From positions 98,632 through 162,631 of the forward strand of contig NZ_WTYQ01000006.1 in NCBI RefSeq assembly GCF_009828105.1: a stretch of DNA of 64,000 nucleotides, in the 5' to 3' direction. Shown one piece after another: positions 45,766-53,991 of this stretch. The first letter of the stretch is position 1; every line of letters begins with the position of its first letter. The notes beneath the pieces are model-generated. The model had not been told where the DNA came from. It made no database searches and worked only from the letters and a program-made list of their open reading frames with translations. The DNA is from Altericroceibacterium indicum. Its GTDB lineage: Bacteria > Pseudomonadota > Alphaproteobacteria > Sphingomonadales > Sphingomonadaceae. The translations under genes were made by a program, and so were the position numbers.

Positions 45766-45873
45766 CGGCTCAATCGGATTCGGTCACTCTCACAAACCCC
45801 CGATAGAATTTTCGTGGAGCTTCGCAAAGCCATTCGATCACTATCCGCTTCATCCGGAAAACAGGCAAAGAAA

Positions 45874-45896
45874 AGCCCGGCCATAAAGACCGGGCT
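45874..45896 (-). terminator. Leftward terminator in the leader of the FecI gene
   Basis: On the minus strand AGCCCGG / CCGGGCT with a 9-nt loop, followed by TTTTCTTT. It sits upstream of the leftward sigma gene where no gene ends, so it could attenuate that operon or end a small RNA. Confidence 0.65.
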
Positions 45897-46019
45897 GAAA
45901 AGTTTTGGGAGAGGATGCCTGAAAAGGCGAGTTCCTTTTGGGCCAGACAGCGTAAGACAACAAGCGCTAAAAATGCATCTGATGTTGCATTATTTTCATC
46001 ATTGCCAGTGACCACAGTA

Positions 46020-46050
46020 TCAAAAACCCCGGAATTGCGTGGGTTTTTGA
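46020..46050. terminator. Bidirectional stem-loop between the two FecI genes
   Basis: A perfect 10-bp stem TCAAAAACCC / GGGTTTTTGA, 11-nt loop. The A/T runs suit both directions. The whole 389-bp divergent gap (45766-46154) holds only these two stem-loops and the promoters; the leftward open frame across it has no support. Confidence 0.65.
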
Positions 46051-46154
46051 GGCATCCTTTCCAAAATTGCACCCCAATAGATTTTCTCTCCTATTTCGCA
46101 AAACTGTCATAGACCGTGCCTAGCGCGTGGGGCCTGGCGATCATTGAGGGCACC

Positions 46155-46679
46155 ATGCCAATCACCACCAAGGCAAAGAGCCCCGGCGAGCTGGAAGACT
46201 GGCCCGCCATCCGCGAAGCCATTCGCCGCTATGTCCGCACCCGCACGGGCCGCGCAGATATGGCCGATGATATCGCGCAAGATGTGCTCCTCCGGTTGAT
46301 CGCCTTGCGCGAAACGCAAGCGATCGGCAGTATATTTGCTCTCGCTTTTCGCATAGCGGACAATCTGATGGTGGACACAAACCGCCGGGAAATCCGCCAA
46401 TCTGGCGATCTGGATGAAGATTGGCCCTGCGATGCGCCTTCACTCGACCGGGTGCTGGATAGCCGCCGTGCGGTGGAAGTGCTCTCCTCCTGCCTGCGGC
46501 GGATGCCGCCTTTGCGCCGCGAAGTCATCATTCGCCGCCGCCTTCGCCAGGAAAGCTGCCGTGCCATCGGGAACGACCTCTCGATGAGCAGCAAAGCGGT
46601 CGAAAAACACATTACCCGTGGGCTTGTCGATCTCAGGCAAGCCTTTGAACGGGCCGGCATTGAGCCGGTGGGAGAATAG
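46155..46679 (+). CDS. FecI-type ECF sigma factor, rightward module
   Basis: A 174-residue ECF sigma factor. Region 2 has ADMADDIAQDVLLRLIAL and FALAFRIADNLMVDTNRRE. Region 4 has RREVIIRRRLRQESCRAIGN and SMSSKAVEKHITRGLVDLR. The ATG at 46155 (MPITTK) follows GAGGG. It shares little sequence with the leftward sigma gene beyond the family pattern, so the pair is not a recent duplication. FecR follows 2 nt after its stop. CTGTCAT at 46104-46110 lies in its promoter region and may be part of a Pho-type or sigma element. Confidence 0.9.
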   Translation: MPITTKAKSPGELEDWPAIREAIRRYVRTRTGRADMADDIAQDVLLRLIALRETQAIGSIFALAFRIADNLMVDTNRREIRQSGDLDEDWPCDAPSLDRVLDSRRAVEVLSSCLRRMPPLRREVIIRRRLRQESCRAIGNDLSMSSKAVEKHITRGLVDLRQAFERAGIEPVGE

Positions 46680-46681
46680 GA

Positions 46682-47647
46682 ATGCCGCCCGAACTCTATA
46701 CCGTTGATCGCATGGCCGCGATCTGGGTGGAACGGATGAGCCGGTCTGTCCTCAGCAGCGAACTGGCTGCCGAATTTGATCGCTGGATCACGACCGACCC
46801 ACGCCATGTGGAAAGCTACGCGCGGATGCAGGCGCTGTGGCAATCAGATGGTTTTGAAGACGCCTTGCAGGAAGCCGGGGACTCCCCGCCCCTGCCCGCC
46901 GTTCCCAATGACAATGATCCGCTGTCATGGCTGGCCCGCCATCGCATGATGGCCAGCGCCATGGCGGCGGCGGTGCTGTGCCTGATATTCGCTGTTCCAC
47001 TGGCTTCCAACCTGTTGATTGACAGGGTGCATTATGAGGCACGCAAGGGAGAAGCTCGTCAATTTGCGCTAGTTGACGGTTCCCACGTCACGCTCAGCGG
47101 AGGCGGGGTGATGGATCTGCGCCTGACTCCCTGGTCACGCGAAGTGAAGCTCGAAAAAGGCGAAGCCTTCTTCGATGTCGCTCATGAAAAGATACGGAGC
47201 TTTTCCGTCGATATGGGCACCGCGCAGGTCGAAGTTCTGGGCACCGCCTTCGACATTGACCGCAGAAGCGACGGCACCGTGGCGGTGCAGGTCTTCCGCG
47301 GGCTTGTGGGCGTTCATGCCGGAGCCGGAAGACAATGGCGATTGCCCGCAGGCACCGGGCTGGAAATTGCCGGAGACCGTGTGCGCAGCCTGCCCGAACC
47401 GATCGGCTCTGCACCAGCGTGGGTCGATGGCTGGTATGATGCGATGGATACGCCGGTCAGCCAGTTGATCGAACAGCTTAACCGTGTGTCCGCCACACGC
47501 GTTACGCTGGCCGATCCGGCGCTGGGCAACCTGTTGGTGAGCGGGCGCTATCAGATATCAAAGCCCGAAGCCGTGCTCGATGCGCTGGCCGTGACCTATA
47601 ATCTCACATGGCGCAAAGCGGGCGACCATTACGCTATCTCACGGTAA
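46682..47647 (+). CDS. FecR family sigma regulator, rightward module
   Basis: A 321-residue inner-membrane transducer. DUF4880-like N-terminus (AAIWVERMSRSVLSSELAAE, about 12-31), one membrane segment (MASAMAAAVLCLIFAVPLAS, about 97-116), FecR domain (ARQFALVDGSHVTLSGGG, then GEAFFDVAHEKIRSF and VLGTAFDI), and a C-terminal STN-like domain (about 250-321). The start 2 nt after the sigma stop shows coupling. It passes the receptor signal to the sigma factor at 46155. Confidence 0.92.
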   Translation: MPPELYTVDRMAAIWVERMSRSVLSSELAAEFDRWITTDPRHVESYARMQALWQSDGFEDALQEAGDSPPLPAVPNDNDPLSWLARHRMMASAMAAAVLCLIFAVPLASNLLIDRVHYEARKGEARQFALVDGSHVTLSGGGVMDLRLTPWSREVKLEKGEAFFDVAHEKIRSFSVDMGTAQVEVLGTAFDIDRRSDGTVAVQVFRGLVGVHAGAGRQWRLPAGTGLEIAGDRVRSLPEPIGSAPAWVDGWYDAMDTPVSQLIEQLNRVSATRVTLADPALGNLLVSGRYQISKPEAVLDALAVTYNLTWRKAGDHYAISR

Positions 47648-47673
47648 ACTCATGATATTTTGCATCTGCGAAG

Positions 47674-47690
47674 TGTCATCAAATTTACGC
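47674..47690 (+). promoter_or_regulatory. Pho-box-like motif upstream of the TonB receptor
   Basis: TGTCATCAAATTTACGC, 15 of 17 bases shared with the element at 59977 upstream of another TonB receptor. The first half, with the 4-nt spacer, resembles a PhoB half-site (CTGTCAT-N4); the second half is degenerate. Confidence 0.4.
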
Positions 47691-47784
47691 GGTAAAGCCA
47701 TGAAAACGTAACAAAATTTATTTGTCGGGATTGGCGCTGTTTCTCCGTCTTCCCACCGAATTCACATTTCGTGTGGGGGAATAT

Positions 47785-50700
47785 ATGTACCGCTTCAATA
47801 GCCTCCGGTCCTGTGCTTCGGCACTGGCCATTATCTCTGCTGGCCTGAGCTGTGTTGCCATAGGACCGGCAGCACAAGCCGCGACATCCAGCCAATATAG
47901 CTTCGCCATTCCGGCGCAGGATCTCGCCCGGGCCTTGCAGCAATATTCGCGCATCACAGGTATGCAGGTTTCCGCCTCGCCCGATGCTTTGCGCGGCCGT
48001 CGCAGCCAGTCTGTTTCGGGTAAAATGTCTGCTTCGCAAGCATTAGCTATTATGGTCAGCGGGGCTAATGTGGAAACCAAAGTTCAGGGCAGCACGATCA
48101 TCGTGCGTCCTGCGGCCATGGCCCCGCAACCGGCCAAAGCAAGCCGCACCACGCCGCCAGCACAACCAGAGCCCCAAAGCGTGACGGGCCCCACCAGTGA
48201 GGTAGATGAAAATGGCGAGATTATCGTCAATGGCTTCATTGGCGCGGTGCAAAAATCGCTCGACATCAAACGCACAAACCGCGTCGTTTCCGACACCGTA
48301 TCAGCCGATGATATGGGCAAATTGCCCGCCAATAATGTCTCGGAATCACTCGCCCGCCTGCCCGGTGTGAACGCCGTGCGCGATGCCACCACCGGTGAAG
48401 GGGACCGCATCACCGTGCGCGGCCTTTCGACCGAACTCAATAATTACACCATGAATGGCGTGCGGATCGGCGGGGCCGGTTCACGCGATGATAATTTCTT
48501 TCGCGGCGTGCGCCTGTCGGTGCTTCCACCAGACGGGATCAAGGAGATCACCGTCTTCAAAACGCTGACGCCAGACCGGGATGGCGATGCGCTGGGAGGC
48601 TCCATTGATATCGAAACGCCCACGGCTTTCGATCAGGACCCGACCTATGCCCGCCTGTCGCTGGAAGGTGGCTTTCTCGACAAATATGATGACCGCAAAT
48701 CAGGCCAGATTTCCGGTGCCCTCTCCCGCCAGTTCAACGACCATTGGGGCCTCTTCGTGTCAGGGAGCTGGAGCCGGAGGAAATCGCAATTTGAACAAAA
48801 CGGCGTCGATGGTGATAATCAGCCCGACACCTGGTATGCAGACAGCGAAACACTGGGGTGGGACCCGAACCGCTTTGTCATGCGCGGCATGAATCTCGGC
48901 TTTGGGGAAACCGATGTGAAGCGCTGGGGCACCAATGCCAGCCTCGATTTCCGCTCTGACAATCACGATTTTCACCTTCGCGGCCAGTATAATACCTATC
49001 AGAAGGAAGAATTTCTCAACCGCCTGAACTTCCGCAACGATACCAGCAAGAACTCCGCCCGTCTGGTGCAGAAGGACAAGAGCGCCACCGATCTGCTGCA
49101 ACCGGAAGACAATATCCTGCGCACGGATGAAACATTGGGCCGCATCTATGGCTATACGGTCGATCAGATCGTAGACCGCGATGGCGATGGCATCATCAGC
49201 GACGCCGACCGTTCCACCCGTTCTTATTACAGCCTGGCAGGCGGTTCAGGCAAATGGGACCCGCAGGGCTTCCGCCTCCGCCGCTTCTGGGAAGGATCGC
49301 GCGAAACCGGTAATCTGGCATCGGCCAATGTCGGCGGCGTCTCACGTCTTGGGGCCATTACGCTGGATTACGATGTCTCTTATTCGCAATCCAAAGATGA
49401 TCTCGATGATGGCTATGAGCTGGAGTTCCGCTCCGACAAATATGGCTGGCGCGGCAATAAGGGCGTGTATTTCTCCAGCTCCGAAGATTCCCGCTTCCCC
49501 AAATGGCTGCTGACTGATGCGGGCATGGAAGGCGTGCAGGACCCGTCGCAATATGCCTTTAACGGGCTGGAAGGCGAAGTCGGCGGATCGAGCGAGAAAT
49601 TGTGGCAGGCCCAGTTCAACACCTTGTGGGAGCCTGCTTCCGATTGGCTGGAATCGGTCAAATTTGGCGGCAAATATTACGATTCCCGCCGCAAGACCTA
49701 TGAAGGCTCCTTCCTCAACCTCGATGCCGATGGAACGCTGGCGGATTTTTCCGACTTTTACGGCAAAGAGATTACCAGCCTGTTTGGCGGCACCTATAGC
49801 GGGCTTTATCGCCTCGGCACGACGATCGACAATGGCAAGATGCTGGCCGAACTCCAGCGCGCCGAAAATGGCGACAGCGAGATTTTCGAAGGTTTTGCGG
49901 TCAACCCGGCAGACTCTGTCATGTCGAATGAAGACAGCTTCAAATTCGAAGAACGGGTGCTGGCGGGCTATGTGATGGCCACCGCCCACTTCGGCAATGC
50001 CCAGCTTATCGGCGGTGTCCGGGTTGAACATACACGCAACAATATTGACGCCTGGGTAATGGATCAGGTGCAGGGCGCGCGCTTCTCCACCGACACCAGC
50101 AGCTTTACCAATATCCTGCCCTCGCTCCATCTCAACTGGACCTTGTCAAGCACCACCCTTCTGCGTGCGGCGGCATGGACCAGCTTTGCCCGGCCAGACA
50201 TCGCCCGGATGAGTTCAGCACGGGAATATAGCTATAATGTCGATCCCGATGGCGATGGGGTGCAAAATCCGACCAGCGATTGGGAACTGATCGCCATCGA
50301 ACAGGGCAACCCCAATCTGAAACCGCTGCGGTCGGTCAATCTGGATATGTCACTGGAACATTACGCTGGTAAATCAGGTGCTTATTCCGCCGCACTATTT
50401 TACAAACATATCAACAACTTCCTCTTCCGCTCCTCCTCCAGCAATATCCGCCATGGCACGGTGGGGGAGAATGAATCGCCCGATGGTGTGATTATCTCCA
50501 TGCCCAACAATGGCGATTGGGCACAAGTTTACGGCATCGAGCTTTCGGGCCAGCAATTGCTGCATTGGTTGCCCGGTGTGTTCAGTTCGCTGGGCCTTGG
50601 CGGCAATCTGACACTGCAACGCTCCAAGGCAGTGACGGGCCTGTCATGGCATCCGGAAGGCTACACGCTGCCACTGATGGAAACACCCGAAACCATCGCC

Positions 50701-50997
50701 AATTTGCAGGTTTTCTGGGAGCGTGATGGCTGGGAAATCTACGGCGCGTGGAACTATCAGTCCGAATTTATGGGCGGGATCAACGACTTCGGCAACAATC
50801 CTTATGAACAGGATTACTCTTTCGTCGATCTCACCTTCCGCAAGGCGATCTTCAAGAAATCGGCTGTGTCAGTGCAGATCCAGAACCTGTTCGACAGCCA
50901 TACTTATTGGAACACCGTCTCTTCCGGCAAGGGTGCGAGCCGGGCCTATATCAAGAATGGCCGCTCCATCACTTTCGGCCTCAACCTCATCTTCTGA
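47785..50997 (+). CDS. TonB-dependent receptor with STN domain (large, Xanthomonas/Caulobacter type)
   Basis: A 1070-residue outer-membrane receptor. Signal peptide (cleavage near AAQAA, residue 33), STN domain (about 38-110; FAIPAQDLARALQQYSRITG), Pro-rich linker, TonB box (EIIVNGF), then plug with VSESLARLPGVNAVRD, the ITVRGLSTELNNYTMNG block and DGDALGGSIDIETPTAF. The barrel ends in FGLNLIF. The size and motifs fit the TonB-Xanth-Caul group, whose members often take glycans or phosphorylated organics. GGGGGA lies 5 nt before the ATG. A purple-acid-type phosphatase gene follows at 14 nt, so the pair may import and dephosphorylate an organic phosphate (inference). Confidence 0.93.
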   Translation: MYRFNSLRSCASALAIISAGLSCVAIGPAAQAATSSQYSFAIPAQDLARALQQYSRITGMQVSASPDALRGRRSQSVSGKMSASQALAIMVSGANVETKVQGSTIIVRPAAMAPQPAKASRTTPPAQPEPQSVTGPTSEVDENGEIIVNGFIGAVQKSLDIKRTNRVVSDTVSADDMGKLPANNVSESLARLPGVNAVRDATTGEGDRITVRGLSTELNNYTMNGVRIGGAGSRDDNFFRGVRLSVLPPDGIKEITVFKTLTPDRDGDALGGSIDIETPTAFDQDPTYARLSLEGGFLDKYDDRKSGQISGALSRQFNDHWGLFVSGSWSRRKSQFEQNGVDGDNQPDTWYADSETLGWDPNRFVMRGMNLGFGETDVKRWGTNASLDFRSDNHDFHLRGQYNTYQKEEFLNRLNFRNDTSKNSARLVQKDKSATDLLQPEDNILRTDETLGRIYGYTVDQIVDRDGDGIISDADRSTRSYYSLAGGSGKWDPQGFRLRRFWEGSRETGNLASANVGGVSRLGAITLDYDVSYSQSKDDLDDGYELEFRSDKYGWRGNKGVYFSSSEDSRFPKWLLTDAGMEGVQDPSQYAFNGLEGEVGGSSEKLWQAQFNTLWEPASDWLESVKFGGKYYDSRRKTYEGSFLNLDADGTLADFSDFYGKEITSLFGGTYSGLYRLGTTIDNGKMLAELQRAENGDSEIFEGFAVNPADSVMSNEDSFKFEERVLAGYVMATAHFGNAQLIGGVRVEHTRNNIDAWVMDQVQGARFSTDTSSFTNILPSLHLNWTLSSTTLLRAAAWTSFARPDIARMSSAREYSYNVDPDGDGVQNPTSDWELIAIEQGNPNLKPLRSVNLDMSLEHYAGKSGAYSAALFYKHINNFLFRSSSSNIRHGTVGENESPDGVIISMPNNGDWAQVYGIELSGQQLLHWLPGVFSSLGLGGNLTLQRSKAVTGLSWHPEGYTLPLMETPETIANLQVFWERDGWEIYGAWNYQSEFMGGINDFGNNPYEQDYSFVDLTFRKAIFKKSAVSVQIQNLFDSHTYWNTVSSGKGASRAYIKNGRSITFGLNLIF

Positions 50998-51011
50998 TTG
51001 CGAGCGATCCG

Positions 51012-52295
51012 ATGAAAACACTCTCTCACCTGATGCTGGGGGCAGCGCTGATAGGCGCTGCTCTCCCCACCGCCCTTCCTGTGCCCGCATGGGCGCAGGA
51101 TCAGGCAGAACCGGCGTTGGACCCTGCGTCGGTTCTGCCTGAACGGATCATCCTCAATCTGACGCAGGACACTGCGCATGAAATGGCGATCACCTGGCGT
51201 TCTGCCCCCGGCCTTCAGGGCAAGGTGCAATATGCCAGAGCCACCGCATCGCCCGATTATGTGAAAACGCCCATGATCGTGGATGCGATCACCGATGATG
51301 CCACATTGGCCGTGCGCGAAGATCCGAATTTCCATGCTGCCTATCATTCGGCCACGCTGACCGGCCTCGAACCTGCCACGGTCTACGCCTATCGCGTGGG
51401 CGATGGCACGCATTGGTCCGAATGGTTCCAGTTTCGCACCGCCAGCGCCGCGCCTGCCCCCTTCCGCTTCATCTATCTGGGGGACATGCAGAACAATGTC
51501 CTTTCAGAAGCCTCCCGCACATTGCGTATGGCTTTTCGTCATGCCGGCGATGCCGCTTTCGTGATCCATGCAGGCGATCTTATCAATCGCCATGATAGCG
51601 ATAAGGAATGGGGTGAATGGTTTGCTTCGGGCGGCTTCCTCTATGCCCAGACCCCGCAAATGCCGACGCCGGGCAATCACGAATATGTAAAGGATGAAAA
51701 GGCCCGTGCCGGTTCATCCATCAATGGCCAGTGGCGCCGTCAGTTCACTTTGCCGGAGAATGGCCCACCCAGCATGGCGGATCTGGCGGAAACCAATTGG
51801 TTCACCGATTATCAGGGCCTGCGGCTGATCTCGGTCGATTCCATGCAGGTGGATCGTGATCCTGTAGCGCGCAAGGCAATCATCCAGTGGCTCGATGGAT
51901 TGCTGGCGAAAAACCCCAATCACTGGACCGTGATTTTCCTCCACTTCCCGCTCTATTCCAGCGAACCGGATCGGGACAATCCCAAGGTCCGCGCCGCATT
52001 GAAGCCCTTGATCGACAAATATGGCGTTGATCTGGTGCTGCAAGGCCATGACCACGGCTATGCACGCGGAGCCATCGGCCCGGACGGCCCGGCGGCGGAT
52101 GATGCCGGGTCGACCTATGCCGTATCCGTGGCAGGCCCTAAAATGTATGATGTTGCCCCACTCGCATGGGCCAAAAAGTCTGCCTCGCATACACAAGCCT
52201 ATCAGGTGATCGACGTAGAGGCTGACAGGCTGACCTATCGCGCCTTCACCGCCACCGGCGCACCACTGGATGAGGTGGTTTTGCACAAGCCCTGA
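51012..52295 (+). CDS. Secreted purple acid phosphatase-like metallophosphoesterase
   Basis: A 427-residue exported metalloenzyme. The signal peptide ends at AWAQD (near 28). An Fn3-like purple acid phosphatase N-domain (about 45-150; HEMAITWRSAPG, LEPATVYAYRVGDG) precedes the metallophosphatase domain. Metal ligands follow the family order: YLGDMQNN, IHAGDLINRHD, TPGNHEYV, VIFLHFPLY and LQGHDHGYAR. It likely releases phosphate from organic esters in the periplasm. It lies 14 nt after the TonB receptor stop, in the same operon as the sigma/FecR pair. After it, the 312-bp gap (52296-52607) holds stem-loops only. Confidence 0.92.
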   Translation: MKTLSHLMLGAALIGAALPTALPVPAWAQDQAEPALDPASVLPERIILNLTQDTAHEMAITWRSAPGLQGKVQYARATASPDYVKTPMIVDAITDDATLAVREDPNFHAAYHSATLTGLEPATVYAYRVGDGTHWSEWFQFRTASAAPAPFRFIYLGDMQNNVLSEASRTLRMAFRHAGDAAFVIHAGDLINRHDSDKEWGEWFASGGFLYAQTPQMPTPGNHEYVKDEKARAGSSINGQWRRQFTLPENGPPSMADLAETNWFTDYQGLRLISVDSMQVDRDPVARKAIIQWLDGLLAKNPNHWTVIFLHFPLYSSEPDRDNPKVRAALKPLIDKYGVDLVLQGHDHGYARGAIGPDGPAADDAGSTYAVSVAGPKMYDVAPLAWAKKSASHTQAYQVIDVEADRLTYRAFTATGAPLDEVVLHKP

Positions 52296-52304
52296 AGAGC
52301 CCAC

Positions 52305-52332
52305 GGGGATGCAGGTGGCTGCTCGCATCCCC
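52305..52332 (+). terminator. Stem-loop after the phosphatase gene
   Basis: GGGGATGC / GCATCCCC (52305-52312, 52325-52332), 12-nt loop, 10 nt after the stop. A weaker TGAGAG / CTCTCA stem follows near 52343-52363. No T-run. I see nothing else in the gap up to 52607. Confidence 0.5.
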
Positions 52333-52607
52333 ACCCTACCCTTGAGAGAAGAATTTCCTCTCAGAGGTGAGGGCCAATGTGCAAGCCTCGTCTTATGCAG
52401 GGAACAATCCAACGCATGAGGGGGCCGTTGTCATTTCAAAACCACTGCCATCGCCAGCCCGACCGGGCGATCCTCGCACGTATAACAATACCCCTGACGC
52501 TTGGAATCTTTCATTCTGTTCTTGCCTGATGGGGGTTCGCCCTCATAGGCATGAGGATATACGAGATGGAATGCGGCCGTGACGGTCGCCACCCCTGGGG
52601 GAATATA

Positions 52608-53861
52608 GTGACGAGCATCGTTCAAAAATGGTTCGCCATCACCTTGTGGAAGCGGATTGCTGCGGCCCTTATTTTGGGGGCCATCGTCGGCCTGATTGCA
52701 GGCGATTCCATCACCGCTATCCAATGGGTCGGTGATCTCTTTATCCGCCTGATCCGAATGCTGGTGGTACCGCTGGTTTTCGTGACACTGGTGGCAGGTG
52801 TGGTCTCCATGGATGATCCCAAACGGCTTGGCTCTATCGGGATCAAGGCTTTCGGGCTCTATCTGGTGACGACTTTGTTTGCGATTATCATCGGGATCAC
52901 TGTCACCTCCATTATTCGCCCCGGTATCGGGGTGGAACTGGTGGGCATTGCCCCCAAGGGCTTTGAAGGCGAAGTCAGCCTCACCGAACGGATGCTGTCG
53001 ATTGTCCCGGAAAACCCCTTTGCCGCCTTTGCACAAGCCGATGTGCTGGCAATCATCTTCTTTGCCATCATGGTGGGCGCGGGGATCTTGATGGCGGGTG
53101 ACAAGGCCAAGACTCTGGGCAATCTGTTCGAAGGTGCGGCCGAAGTGATGCTCAAGATCACCCATATCGTGATGGAATGCGCACCCTTTGGCGTATTTGC
53201 CCTGATCGCGGTGGTGATGGGAACGGCCGGTGTATCGACATTCCTCAACATCTTCCTGCTGGCGATTACCGTCTATCTCGGCTGTTTCCTCCACATGCTG
53301 CTGGTTCACGGGCCGCTGGTGCGTTTTGCAGGCAGGCTGAAAATCTTCCCCTTCTTCAAGGGCATCGTCGACGCGCAATTGGTGGCCTATTCCACCTCCT
53401 CCAGTTCAGGCACCCTGCCCGTCAGCCTCTCTTGCGCAGAACATAATCTGGGCATCAGAGGCCCGGTGGCCTCCTCCATCCTGCCGCTGGGCGCGACAGT
53501 GAATATGGACGGCACCGCGCTTTATGTCGCCGCTGTCACCATTTTTGCCGCGCAGATTTTCGGCATTGATCTCAATTTCTACGATTATGCCATGATTGCG
53601 CTGACCACCACGCTGGTGTCGGTCGGCACGGCATCGGTGCCCTCAGCCTCGCTCTTCCTCCTGACCGTGGTGCTGGGCACCATCGGCGTTACCAATGAAC
53701 AGACTGCGCTGATCGTGGGCTTCATCTTCCCATTTGACCGCGTGCTCGACATGATGCGCACCGTGGTAAACGTCACCGGCGACCTCGCCGTGGCCACCAC
53801 CGTGGCGCGAATGGAAGACGAAATTGACGTGGACGTCTATTACACTGAAGCGGTGGAGTAA
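52608..53861 (+). CDS. Dicarboxylate/amino acid:cation symporter (DAACS family)
   Basis: A 417-residue inner-membrane symporter of the GltP/DctA fold. Diagnostic blocks are the serine-rich re-entrant hairpin YSTSSSSGTLPVSL and the substrate/cation motif ATVNMDGTALY. FIRLIRMLVVPLVFVTL is the typical TM2-3 stretch. The start is a GTG at 52608 with GGGGGA 6 nt upstream; an in-frame ATG at 52551 is unsupported. It probably takes up a C4-dicarboxylate, glutamate or aspartate with H+ or Na+. It stands alone. Confidence 0.92.
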   Translation: MTSIVQKWFAITLWKRIAAALILGAIVGLIAGDSITAIQWVGDLFIRLIRMLVVPLVFVTLVAGVVSMDDPKRLGSIGIKAFGLYLVTTLFAIIIGITVTSIIRPGIGVELVGIAPKGFEGEVSLTERMLSIVPENPFAAFAQADVLAIIFFAIMVGAGILMAGDKAKTLGNLFEGAAEVMLKITHIVMECAPFGVFALIAVVMGTAGVSTFLNIFLLAITVYLGCFLHMLLVHGPLVRFAGRLKIFPFFKGIVDAQLVAYSTSSSSGTLPVSLSCAEHNLGIRGPVASSILPLGATVNMDGTALYVAAVTIFAAQIFGIDLNFYDYAMIALTTTLVSVGTASVPSASLFLLTVVLGTIGVTNEQTALIVGFIFPFDRVLDMMRTVVNVTGDLAVATTVARMEDEIDVDVYYTEAVE

Positions 53862-53991
53862 TCGGCCGATCTGTTTCAACAATTGAAATAGAATTGCTCT
53901 ATGGATCATGACTGTCCAATAGTTTAGCTTGCTTGAAGGCGTGTTGTTTGAATTTCAGGTGGCGCGTCTTCAATTTCGCTGAAAGACATTC

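Noticed and set aside
45770..46072. Leftward 100-codon frame across the gap between sigma genes
   Set aside because: It reads through a terminator stem and has no ribosome site; better explained as leader sequence.
52431..53378. Leftward open frame opposite the symporter gene
   Set aside because: His/Asp/Gln-rich product typical of a shadow frame of a membrane protein gene.
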